Shown here one piece after another: positions 17,090 through 24,319 of a stretch of 64,000 bases of DNA. Origin of the DNA: Sphingomonas glacialis (lineage in GTDB: Bacteria > Pseudomonadota > Alphaproteobacteria > Sphingomonadales > Sphingomonadaceae). The stretch lies in the NCBI RefSeq assembly GCF_006439055.1, contig NZ_RCZC01000002.1, positions 526,106-590,105 of the forward strand. The letters run 5' to 3'. A program made the translations under genes and the position numbers. The notes under the pieces were generated by a model. The model was not told the DNA's origin. It made no database searches and saw only the letters and a list, made by a program, of their open reading frames with translations. Position 1 is the first letter of the stretch, and every line of letters begins with the position of its first letter.

Positions 17090-17626
17090 TCAAGCCTTCC
17101 CGGCCGCGGAGAACCGCGTACGCGCCGATTTCTGGAGCACCCACAGGTGCAGCGCTCCGTCGCTGTGAGACGGCCGATAGGCGACGGCTTGCGGCGCCGT
17201 CGGACGGTGCGCGCCGGCGAGAAAGGCCGCGATGTCCTCGCGCGGCGCGCTGCCGTCGAGGATGCGGTCACTCGCCTCGCTGCGCCCGACGAGCCGGTAG
17301 CCGTGATCCCACGCGATCCGCTCGAGACAGAAGAGCGTCGCCCCGCTGCTCAGCCCGAGCACGACACGGCTGTCGGCGAAGACACGATTGAGGCCGGCAT
17401 GCGATGCCGCATCGAGGTGAATGGCGACGACGGGCACGGTCGCGCTGTTTGCGCTCACGAACTCCGCGATCTGGCGCGGCAGCGCGATGTTGCGGTCAAC
17501 CAGCAGGGCGTCGAACGCCCCACCCCTGCCCCGCGCCGCCGCGGCCTGGCTAAACCCAACAAGCCCTGTCGCGGCAACCGAGCTGGCGGCGAGGCCAGTG
17601 GCGAGGACGGTGCGTCGGTCGATCAT
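17090..17626 (-). CDS. Tat-exported protein of unknown function in the flavoprotein operon
   Basis: About 178 residues with a twin-arginine-like leader (DRRTVLATGLAASSVAATGL). The mature part is globular: FDALLVDRNIALPRQIAEF, VVAIHLDAASHAG, LGLSSGATLFCLERIAWDHGYRLVGRSE and a C-terminal LHLWVLQK. I do not recognise a family. It lies between the cytochrome c gene and the flavoprotein gene (stop 4 bp before the flavoprotein start), a position that in p-cresol methylhydroxylase loci is held by a gene of unknown role (pchX, as I recall the pchC-X-F order). A role in assembly, export or electron transfer of the flavocytochrome is possible. Confidence 0.7.
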   Translation of the reverse strand: MIDRRTVLATGLAASSVAATGLVGFSQAAAARGRGGAFDALLVDRNIALPRQIAEFVSANSATVPVVAIHLDAASHAGLNRVFADSRVVLGLSSGATLFCLERIAWDHGYRLVGRSEASDRILDGSAPREDIAAFLAGAHRPTAPQAVAYRPSHSDGALHLWVLQKSARTRFSAAGKA

Positions 17627-17632
17627 CACCGC

Positions 17633-18001
17633 TTACTTCCCGCCAGCCTTGGCTTTGCCGGGTTTTGCATCACCCGCTGCCGGATGCGCGAGATAATCCG
17701 CGACCAGCGCCAGTTCGGCATCGCTGATCTCGGTCTTGCGGAACGACGGCATGAACGAAATGCCGTGCCGCACGACGAGCTTCACATAGTCGGGGTTGAG
17801 ATCGGTGCGCTGCTCGAGGATGGCGGACGGGTTGCCGTGATACTTCCGCTCGAGCGCCATGCTCCCCGGCCGACCGGGAACGCTGTGGCAATCGCTGCAC
17901 CATTTGGCGTAGATCCGCTGCGCTTCCGACCGCTGCACGGCGACCGGCCGCGCTGCGGGCGCCGGTGCGATCACCGCCGCCCCAAGCGCCAGGACCAGCA
18001 C
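17633..18001 (-). CDS. Class I c-type cytochrome, probable electron acceptor of the flavoprotein
   Basis: About 122 residues with one haem site, WCSDCHSVPG (CxxCH), and a distal Met in the HGISFMPSF segment, as in small periplasmic cytochromes c. An N-terminal hydrophobic leader is visible, but no ATG exists in frame: the first usable start is GTG at 18001, inside what looks like a longer leader (LQRLGVAAAGGVLVL). An ATG at 18049 with good context is in the wrong frame and meets a stop after 11 codons, so a one-base indel near the 5' end is possible. Its neighbours suggest that it accepts electrons from the VAO/PCMH-type enzyme. Confidence 0.78.
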   Translation of the reverse strand: MLVLALGAAVIAPAPAARPVAVQRSEAQRIYAKWCSDCHSVPGRPGSMALERKYHGNPSAILEQRTDLNPDYVKLVVRHGISFMPSFRKTEISDAELALVADYLAHPAAGDAKPGKAKAGGK

Positions 18002-18050
18002 GCCACCGGCCGCGGCTACGCCCAGGCGCTGGAGGGTAGCAGCACCGCCA

Positions 18051-18602
18051 TTACTTGCCGCCGATCACCGTCACACGCTGCAGGATCCGCCACTCGCCGT
18101 TCCGCTTTTCGAGCGTATCGGCATAATGGCCCGGCAGGCCGACCGTGGTGATCTTGGTCTTCAAATCGGGATAGACGCTGACGAAATAGCCATAATGCGT
18201 CGCCTTGGTCGGCGACTGGAACTCGAAATGATGGCTCAGCGACAGATGCCACGGCTCGGCCCCGGTGCCGATGCCGTTGGTCATCGGCGGTGCGCCGGCT
18301 GGACGCGGCGGCGGGCCCGCCGCGGCGGCACGGTACGGCATGGTGAAGCTCTTGCCCGGCTCGGGCTGCGCGACGATCGTCCCCTTGGGCCAGAACGCCC
18401 GGTCGAACCGCGCCATGTCGTGGAGCTCGAGCCCCAGCGTATAATTGTCGACCGCGTCGTTGACCGACACCCAGTCCTCGAGTGTCGGCTTGTAGGTCGA
18501 TCCCGCCGCGCTCGCCGGCGCTGCCTGCGCCTGCGCGCCACCCGCCGCCATCACCGCGAACGCCCCGGCGATCACCGCCAGATATATATTGCTCTTGCTC
18601 AT
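18051..18602 (-). CDS. Exported NTF2/SnoaL-like protein
   Basis: The 183-residue precursor has a signal peptide (MSKSNIYLAVIAGAFAVMAAGGAQA). The mature domain contains WVSVNDAVDNYTLGLELHDMARFDRAFW (the typical opening helix pair of SnoaL/NTF2-like proteins), HLSLSHHFEFQSPTKATHYGYF and KRNGEWRILQRVTV at the C terminus. The His-rich LSLSHH segment sits at the expected rim of the cavity. It is the third exported protein of this fold in the island. It lies in the leftward operon between a paralogue-family gene and the cytochrome c gene. Its ligand or activity is unknown; a hydratase or isomerase acting on a quinone methide is one speculative option. Confidence 0.8.
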   Translation of the reverse strand: MSKSNIYLAVIAGAFAVMAAGGAQAQAAPASAAGSTYKPTLEDWVSVNDAVDNYTLGLELHDMARFDRAFWPKGTIVAQPEPGKSFTMPYRAAAAGPPPRPAGAPPMTNGIGTGAEPWHLSLSHHFEFQSPTKATHYGYFVSVYPDLKTKITTVGLPGHYADTLEKRNGEWRILQRVTVIGGK

Positions 18603-18631
18603 TCTCACGCCTCCCCAACCGCCTGCGCGGA

Positions 18632-19462
18632 TTATTTCTGCTCGTTCTGCTTGAGGCCCTTGAGCACCTCGGCCGGGTCGCGCATCACCGACTGGTTGGA
18701 CTTGGGGTCGAACTCGAGCGGATCGGCGGACGAGCCGCACACCCATTCGGCGGGCAGACCGGCATCGCCGCGGTTGCGCTTGAAGATCTGCGTGTTGGCG
18801 ATGTACGGCTCGGTCCAGACGGTATCGTCATAGATCGTCAGCTTGATCTCGAGCGTGTCGGGATCGAGCAGATGCATCCGCTCGACCATCCGCAAATTCG
18901 GACCGTGCGGGCCGAAGATCGACTCCGGCGGCAGGACGAAGCGCTGCGTGCCCTTGCCGGGGAAGTTGGCGTATTGGAACAGGATGTCGTCGGCGAAGCT
19001 GATGCTCTCGACGACCAGCGTATCGCCTTCGTAATGCGCGATCGAATCCCCGAGATAGCTCGGGTTCGGCCGCTCGGCATGCTTCCCGTTGAGCTTGAGG
19101 AAGCGCGTCATGCTGCTGTTCTCGATGTACACGGCGATCATGCCGGGTTCGTAGAAGAACTTCAGCGGCGACCCGAGGCGCTGGATCGTCGGCATGCCCG
19201 GCGTCTTGCAGTTCGGCCCGGCGAAGGGGATGTCCTCGATCGGCTTGAACGCGTCGGCATAGGCCTTCGCCTTGGGCGTCAGCGGCGTCTTGGGCTCGCG
19301 GTCGAGGAACGACGTCACGCTCTGCCAATTGCCCGTGAAGAAATCGGGCAATTTGGTGACGTCGGCCCAGCTCGAGCCGATCGGCTCGGCGGTGGCGACC
19401 GATGGCAAGGCCAGCATGGCTGAACACAGCAAGGCCGCGAGCAGGGTTTTCGGCTTGGTCAT
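18632..19462 (-). CDS. Exported protein of the HWEGDTLV paralogue family (member 4)
   Basis: The 276-residue precursor has a signal peptide (MTKPKTLLAALLCSAMLALPSVATA). Core motifs run in family order: FFTGNWQSVTSFLD, FFYEPGMIAVYIENSSMTRF, IAHYEGDTLVVESISF, IFGPHGPNLRMVERMHLLD, DTLEIKLTIYDDTVWTEPY and a late Cys (AEWVCGSS). It is closest to member 3 (14075). The gene follows DUF6152 copy 3 by 14 bp. The start at 19462 gives the signal peptide; an extension upstream would run into the DUF6152 gene. The function is unknown. Confidence 0.78.
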   Translation of the reverse strand: MTKPKTLLAALLCSAMLALPSVATAEPIGSSWADVTKLPDFFTGNWQSVTSFLDREPKTPLTPKAKAYADAFKPIEDIPFAGPNCKTPGMPTIQRLGSPLKFFYEPGMIAVYIENSSMTRFLKLNGKHAERPNPSYLGDSIAHYEGDTLVVESISFADDILFQYANFPGKGTQRFVLPPESIFGPHGPNLRMVERMHLLDPDTLEIKLTIYDDTVWTEPYIANTQIFKRNRGDAGLPAEWVCGSSADPLEFDPKSNQSVMRDPAEVLKGLKQNEQK

Positions 19463-19476
19463 CGTGCTCAGCCCCT

Positions 19477-19917
19477 TCACTTGCCGGGTGCCGGCGGAAG
19501 ACCGAAACCGGGAGGCGGCGCGCCGGCCCCCGCGCTCAGGGTCTTGCCGTTGGGCAATTTGATTTCGCTCAGCAGGCCGACCGGCCGACCGTTGCGGCTC
19601 GGGCTGGCAGTAACCGTGACCTTGTCGCCCGGCTTCATGTCGCCCGAGTTCCAGCCGCTGCGCGCCAGCATGCCCGCGCTTCCGGCCTCGAAGCCCCAGA
19701 TTTCCTGCGCGCCGCCCGGCTTTACGATGCGAACGTAGAGCCACGAGTGCGGGTTCGACCAAACCCACTTCTCGACCGTGCCGCTAACGGTGATCTTCTT
19801 CGCCATATCGAACGGCGCCGCCGAGTGGTGCGCGGTTGCGGGAATTGCGACCCCGACCAGCAGGAGTGCCGCCAAAACCCGTGAAATACGGGTCGATCCA
19901 TGCCCATTCATTGCCAT
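19477..19917 (-). CDS. DUF6152 family exported protein (copy 3), first gene of the flavoprotein operon
   Basis: About 146 residues. The signal peptide (RVLAALLLVGVAIPATA) is followed by the DUF6152 opening HHSAAPFD, then GTVEKWVWSNPHSWLYVRI, GFEAGSAGMLARSGWNSGDMKPGDKVTV and IKLPNGKTL. Two ATGs (19917 and 19911) are candidates; GAAAGG lies at best distance from 19911. An 18-bp motif shared with three other promoters lies about 90 bp upstream. As the first gene it shows that the operon is DUF6152 - paralogue - NTF2 - cytochrome - Tat protein - flavoprotein - DUF6152 - paralogue. Confidence 0.8.
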   Translation of the reverse strand: MAMNGHGSTRISRVLAALLLVGVAIPATAHHSAAPFDMAKKITVSGTVEKWVWSNPHSWLYVRIVKPGGAQEIWGFEAGSAGMLARSGWNSGDMKPGDKVTVTASPSRNGRPVGLLSEIKLPNGKTLSAGAGAPPPGFGLPPAPGK

Positions 19918-20008
19918 TCGCCTTTCGAACATCATCCTCTGTGCAGCACCCCCCGTTCGAGGTGGCACAGGCTCTGCATAGTCTTCCGTCGCGCAATGCG
20001 AGAGCGAA

Positions 20009-20026
20009 AGTTAGGTGCTACAATTC
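20009..20026 (-). promoter_or_regulatory. 18-bp shared promoter motif, copy 2
   Basis: On the minus strand GAATTGTAGCACCTAACT, oriented towards the flavoprotein operon whose first gene starts at 19917. Copies 1, 3 and 4 are at 11369, 24176 and 27458. Confidence 0.6.
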
Positions 20027-20156
20027 CGACCGATCGCGCTGGTGCTTGTCGTTAAAAGAAACCCGCGAAATCCGTCGGATGGCGCAGCGTCGTGATCGCC
20101 CGGCGCAGTCGGAACAGCGCTGCCGCGTGCTCGCTCCGACCCGGCCGAAGCCACGC

Positions 20157-20981
20157 TCAATCCTGTCCGGTGAGATGCAGCCCTATCGCCTGCAACGGGG
20201 CGATCGCCTGGAGGATCGGCGGCAGGATATGGACCATCTCGATCCCTGCAGTGTAGCGCAGGACGGGATCGGGATCGGTCGCCGCGGCGATCGCCGCGGT
20301 CACCACCGGCGTGACATCGTCGGGCGCCTTGGCCTCCATCGCGTCGAACGTGCGGTTGAACGTCTCGGCGATCACCGCGTACGGCGCGCTCGCCGCGCGA
20401 TCGAGCGACTTTTGCGGGAGCGCGGTCTTGAACGGCCCCGGCATCACGCTGACGACGCGCACGCCGTAGCTGCGCGTCTCGATATCGAGCGCAGCGGTCG
20501 CGGCATCGAGCGCATGCTTGCTCGCGCAATAGGCGCTCATCAGCGGCGTTTTGAGCAGCGCGGCGACCGAGGTGACGTTGACGATCCGCCCCCCGCCCTG
20601 CACGCGCATCAGCGGCAGCGCGAGCCGGATCAGGTCAAGCGGACCGAACAGATTGGTCTCGAACATCGTGCGCCACTGCGCCTCGGGCGTGTCCTCGAAC
20701 GTCCCCCGCGCGCCGACGCCGGCGTTGTTGATCAGCAGATCCAGGCTGCCGAAGCGCGTTATGACCGAATCGATCACCGCCTGCCGCATCGCGGCGTCGG
20801 TCACGTCGAGCGCCATCAGCGCAACGTCCGCCGGCCGTTCCGCCGCCAGCGCCTTGAGCGCCGCCGGCGCGGCATCGGGCTTTCGCATCGTCGCGACGAC
20901 CTGATAGCCGCGCGCGGCAAAGGCCAGCGCCATCGCCTCGCCAAACCCCGAACTGCACCCCGTGATCAATGCCACCGGCAT
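20157..20981 (-). CDS. Short-chain dehydrogenase/reductase
   Basis: This classical SDR has about 274 residues. The NAD(P)-binding motif TGCSSGFG is near residue 8, NNAG about 80, catalytic Ser in VNVTSVAAL about 137 and YCASK about 150. The spacing and the C-terminal lid fit the classical family. The ATG at 20981 with GAGGAGA upstream is preferred; a TTG at 20999 is possible. It is the last gene of a leftward operon with the ring-cleavage dioxygenase, a cytochrome c and the aldehyde dehydrogenase. It may oxidise a hydroxyl group of the aromatic side chain or reduce a ring-fission product; the substrate is unknown. Confidence 0.87.
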   Translation of the reverse strand: MPVALITGCSSGFGEAMALAFAARGYQVVATMRKPDAAPAALKALAAERPADVALMALDVTDAAMRQAVIDSVITRFGSLDLLINNAGVGARGTFEDTPEAQWRTMFETNLFGPLDLIRLALPLMRVQGGGRIVNVTSVAALLKTPLMSAYCASKHALDAATAALDIETRSYGVRVVSVMPGPFKTALPQKSLDRAASAPYAVIAETFNRTFDAMEAKAPDDVTPVVTAAIAAATDPDPVLRYTAGIEMVHILPPILQAIAPLQAIGLHLTGQD

Positions 20982-21040
20982 TCGCTGTCTCCTCGTCAAA
21001 TTGTGGTAAGCCAGCGGACGCTGCGTGCGCCGAAGCCGGC

Positions 21041-22450
21041 TCAGATCGGGTAGTGCCCCGGCTGCGTCTCGATCGTGATCCAGCGGAGCTCGGTGAAGCT
21101 GTCGATGCCCGCCTTGCCGCCGAAGCGGCCGTAGCCCGACGCCTTGGTGCCGCCGAACGGCATCTGCGCCTCGTCATGCACCGTGGCGCCGTTGACGTGG
21201 CAGATGCCCGACTGGATCTGCCGCGCGACGCGAAGCCCGCGCGCGGTGTCGCGCGTGAACACCGCCGCCGACAGGCCGTATTGCGTATCATTGGCGAGCG
21301 CGATCGCCGCGGCCTCGTCGCGCGCCCGGGTGATGCCGACCACCGGGCCGAAGCTCTCGTCGCGGAACAGCCGCATCGCGGGCGTGACATGGTCGATCAC
21401 ATGCGCCGCCATCAGCACGCCGTCGCTCGCCTCGCCGACGACCTTGGTCGCGCCATGCGCCAGCGCGTCCTCGACCAAGGCCTGCACGGCATCGACCGTC
21501 TTGCGATCGACCACCGCGCCGAGCGGCGTCTTGCCCTCGCGCGGATCGCCGACGGGCATCGTCAGCACCTTGGCCTTGAAGCGCGCGACGAAATCGTCGG
21601 CAACCGCATCGACCACGATGATTCGCTCGGTCGACATGCAGATCTGCCCCGAATTCATGAACGCGCCGAATGCCGCCGCCTTCACGGCTTCGTCGAGATC
21701 GGCATCCTCGAGCACGATCAGCGGTGCCTTGCCGCCGAGTTCGAGCAGGCACGGCTTGAGATGCCCCGCGGCACGCTGTGCGATGATCTTCCCGACATGC
21801 GTCGAGCCGGTGAAATTGATCCGCTTGACCGCAGGATGGTCGATCAGCGCGCCGACGATCGCGGCGGCATCCTCGGGCGCGTTGCTGACGAGCATGATCG
21901 CGCCCTCGGGCAGTCCCGCCGCCTGGAACGCCTCGACGATCAGCGCATGCGTGCGCGGGCATTGCTCGCTCGCCTTGAGCACCACGGTGTTGCCGCACGC
22001 GAGCGGCATCGCCACCGCGCGTACCCCGAGGATGATCGGCGCGTTCCACGGCGCGATACCGAGCATCACGCCGACCGGCTCGCGCAGCGCCATCGCGATG
22101 CAACCCGGCTTATCGGACGGGATCACCTCGCCCTGGATCTGCGTGGTCATCGCCGCGGCTTCGCGAACGATCCCGGCCGCGAGCATCAGGTTGAACCCCG
22201 CCCAGCCCTGCGTCGCGCCGATCTCGGCCATCATCGCCTCGATGAACTGCGGCGCACGCGCCTCGAGCGCATCCGCCGCCTTGTTGAGCAGCGCACGCCG
22301 GGCGTTCGGTCCGACCGCGCTCCACGCCGGGAAGGCCGCTGCCGCCGCGTCGCAAGCGGCATTGGCGTCGGCCACTGTCGCGGCGGGCGAGGTCGAAGCG
22401 ACCTCCCCGGTGAGCGGGTTCAGGCGGGTAAAGGTGGCGGCGTCCGACAT
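21041..22450 (-). CDS. Aromatic aldehyde dehydrogenase (vanillin/salicylaldehyde dehydrogenase-like)
   Basis: The NAD(P)+-dependent aldehyde dehydrogenase has about 469 residues. GIAPWNAPIILGVRAVAMPL (131-150) and ACGNTVVLKASEQCPRTH are characteristic of the vanillin/salicylaldehyde dehydrogenase branch. The general base Glu237 lies in LLELGGKAP, and the catalytic Cys271 in NSGQICMSTER. The ATG at 22450 (MSDAATF) has GAGGG 8 nt upstream; an ATG at 22468 overlapping the cytochrome stop is an alternative. It would convert the aldehyde formed by the VAO/PCMH-type enzyme to the corresponding aromatic acid, and it shares an operon with a cytochrome c and the extradiol dioxygenase. Confidence 0.9.
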   Translation of the reverse strand: MSDAATFTRLNPLTGEVASTSPAATVADANAACDAAAAAFPAWSAVGPNARRALLNKAADALEARAPQFIEAMMAEIGATQGWAGFNLMLAAGIVREAAAMTTQIQGEVIPSDKPGCIAMALREPVGVMLGIAPWNAPIILGVRAVAMPLACGNTVVLKASEQCPRTHALIVEAFQAAGLPEGAIMLVSNAPEDAAAIVGALIDHPAVKRINFTGSTHVGKIIAQRAAGHLKPCLLELGGKAPLIVLEDADLDEAVKAAAFGAFMNSGQICMSTERIIVVDAVADDFVARFKAKVLTMPVGDPREGKTPLGAVVDRKTVDAVQALVEDALAHGATKVVGEASDGVLMAAHVIDHVTPAMRLFRDESFGPVVGITRARDEAAAIALANDTQYGLSAAVFTRDTARGLRVARQIQSGICHVNGATVHDEAQMPFGGTKASGYGRFGGKAGIDSFTELRWITIETQPGHYPI

Positions 22451-22464
22451 GGCTTGGGCCCTCG

Positions 22465-22857
22465 TCATTTCAATGTTGCGAGATAGGCGATGACCGCCTT
22501 GCGCAGCGCCGGGTCGCCGAGTGCGAGCGGCATGCGCGATCCGGGAACGGCTTTTTGCGGATTGGCGAGATAGGTGTCGAGCTGCGCTGGCGTCCACACG
22601 ATCCCCGAAGCCTTGAGCGCCGGTGAATAGGAGAACTTCGCCAGCGACCCGGCCTTGCGCCCGACGACGCCCGCCAGGCTCGGCGCGACCCCATTCTTGT
22701 CGGGAACGACGCTGTGGCACAGGCTGCAGCGTTGCTGGTACACCGTCGCCCCAGCAGGTGCGGCCTGCGCGATCGCAGGCGTGGACCCGAGCATGGCGAC
22801 GGTGACGAAAGCCGCCGCGGACGGCAGCGCCGACGCGGCAAGGCGCAGAAAGGACAT
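22465..22857 (-). CDS. Class I c-type cytochrome (second in island)
   Basis: The 130-residue precursor has a signal peptide (to about residue 30, STPAIA), a haem-binding CSLCH motif in YQQRCSLCHSV at about 40-50, LAGVVGRKAG and the Met ligand in VPGSRMPLAL near residue 108. The pattern fits cytochrome c-550/c2-like proteins. The gene overlaps or abuts the aldehyde dehydrogenase gene. It could be an additional electron acceptor for the VAO/PCMH-type flavoprotein, or for another periplasmic dehydrogenase, and is not part of the flavoprotein operon itself. Confidence 0.88.
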   Translation of the reverse strand: MSFLRLAASALPSAAAFVTVAMLGSTPAIAQAAPAGATVYQQRCSLCHSVVPDKNGVAPSLAGVVGRKAGSLAKFSYSPALKASGIVWTPAQLDTYLANPQKAVPGSRMPLALGDPALRKAVIAYLATLK

Positions 22858-22941
22858 TACAGGTCGCTCCGTGAAACTGGGTACTCGCGGGCCTCGGCCG
22901 CCGTCGATCGCGTCGTGACGCGGGCGGCCCTTACGCCACGC

Positions 22942-23967
22942 TCATCGATCGGCGGGTTGATCCGCCGCCGCGACACGCGCCTCTTCCGATGCAGCGGCGA
23001 GCTCGGCGATCTTCGCGTTCTTCATTTCCTCGAGCACCGGATTGGGCGGCCCCCACTGCCCGCCGAGCAACTCGTCGAGCCCGACGATCCCGCCGCCATC
23101 GGCGGTGCGCAGCTGGTCGCCGTCGGTCCAATGCTCGATCTCATGGCCCCAGGGGTCGTTCCAATAATCGAACACCTGGCTGCCCAAGATATGCCGCCCG
23201 ACGCCCCAATGCGCATGCCAGCCCGCGGCCATCAGATGCGCATGGCCCGCCATCAGATCGTCGACATCGGCGACTTCGAACGCCGAGTGCATGAACTGCG
23301 CGGGTGCACCGGGGCGCTCGAACAGGAAGACGGTGTGATGGTCGCACGGCTCGTCGCCGCGATCGGCGCGCATGAACGCCCCGATCGCGACTCCGGGCTC
23401 CGGCTGGACCTCGTCGGACGTGACGAAGCCGAAGCGTTCCTTGTACCATTGCTCTGACCGACGGAAATTCGAGACGCCGAGCACGCAATGCCCCAGCCGC
23501 AGCACGTGCGACGCGCCCTGCTTGACCCGCCGGAAGCGGGCGACGCGCGGGTGCTCGCCGCCATGGTTCCACGGCTCGGGAAAAGGCACCGCGCGGTCGA
23601 CCGGCGGCTGCTTGGCCTGTTCGGCGACCGCCTCGATCAGGAAGCCATCGGGATCGGTCAGGCGCACGACCAGACCGCCGCCGGGCGCGTCCAGTGTCTC
23701 GACCGGAACGCCGTCATGCGCCGCGAGCCGCTCGAGATCGGCGCGATCGCGCACCCAGATGCCCAATGCGACGAAGGCAGGCTCGCCGCGCTCGGTCGCG
23801 TGGACGAACGGCCCGCGCCCCGTCCCGCGCATGAACAACCGCTCGGTCTCACCGTCCGGCGTGGCATCGACCATCCCGAAATCGGTGAGGAAGCGCCGCA
23901 TCGTGTCGAGGTCCGGCACCCGAAAGCGGACGAACGCGACGTCATACGCCTTTGCAATACTCGTCAC
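22942..23967 (-). CDS. Extradiol ring-cleavage dioxygenase (VOC superfamily, BphC-like)
   Basis: The protein has about 341 residues with two VOC modules, an N-terminal half (about 8-118) and a C-terminal catalytic half (about 155-285). Metal ligands are His160 (LRLGHCVLGV), His227 (FMHSAFEVAD) and Glu278 (PWGHEIEHW), the 2-His-1-carboxylate Fe(II) set of type I extradiol enzymes. It would open a catechol-type ring next to the two hydroxyl groups. The start is uncertain: GTG at 23967 has GGAAGGA 6 nt upstream, while the ATG at 23982 has no RBS. It is the first gene of the leftward operon with cytochrome c, aldehyde dehydrogenase and SDR, and its promoter faces that of FAH 2. Confidence 0.88.
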   Translation of the reverse strand: MTSIAKAYDVAFVRFRVPDLDTMRRFLTDFGMVDATPDGETERLFMRGTGRGPFVHATERGEPAFVALGIWVRDRADLERLAAHDGVPVETLDAPGGGLVVRLTDPDGFLIEAVAEQAKQPPVDRAVPFPEPWNHGGEHPRVARFRRVKQGASHVLRLGHCVLGVSNFRRSEQWYKERFGFVTSDEVQPEPGVAIGAFMRADRGDEPCDHHTVFLFERPGAPAQFMHSAFEVADVDDLMAGHAHLMAAGWHAHWGVGRHILGSQVFDYWNDPWGHEIEHWTDGDQLRTADGGGIVGLDELLGGQWGPPNPVLEEMKNAKIAELAAASEEARVAAADQPADR

Positions 23968-24103
23968 CGATGGTCCTTCCATAGCGTCCGCGACACGGTC
24001 GGGGCGCAGCGGGCGGCGTGGCGACCAGGGTTTTCCTGCAATGCCAACGCGCAACTCCTCTCGCCCCGGATACATCGTCCCGGATGTGTTTATTGAACGA
24101 GAT

Positions 24104-24128
24104 AGTCATATCTAGTCGATGCAGTCAA
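24104..24128 (+). promoter_or_regulatory. Direct-repeat operator-like site, copy D
   Basis: AGTCAT (24104-24109), 13 bases, then AGTCAA (24123-24128), in the divergent region between the dioxygenase and FAH 2 genes. Confidence 0.62.
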
Positions 24129-24175
24129 CAATAGGATCGCGCCGTGGAGGCGATTTCCGCGGCCGTCGTCGACCC

Positions 24176-24193
24176 GAAATTTTGCACCTAACT
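24176..24193 (+). promoter_or_regulatory. 18-bp shared promoter motif, copy 3
   Basis: GAAATTTTGCACCTAACT, about 125 bp upstream of the FAH 2 start and 48 bp from direct-repeat copy D. This divergent region is therefore the only one that carries both motif types. Confidence 0.6.
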
Positions 24194-24319
24194 CGTCCCC
24201 CGCATTGCCACCAAAGGCGTCGAAACTCGGCTGATGTGTCGGAATTCCCACGCGTCACAAACGCACGGAATCGCGAGAAACCGACGCGATAGGCCTTCGA
24301 CACGGAACGGTGACACGGC

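Noticed and set aside
15392..18151. 919-codon open frame on the plus strand
   Set aside because: Shadow of the flavoprotein, Tat-protein and cytochrome genes on the minus strand; same compositional signs.
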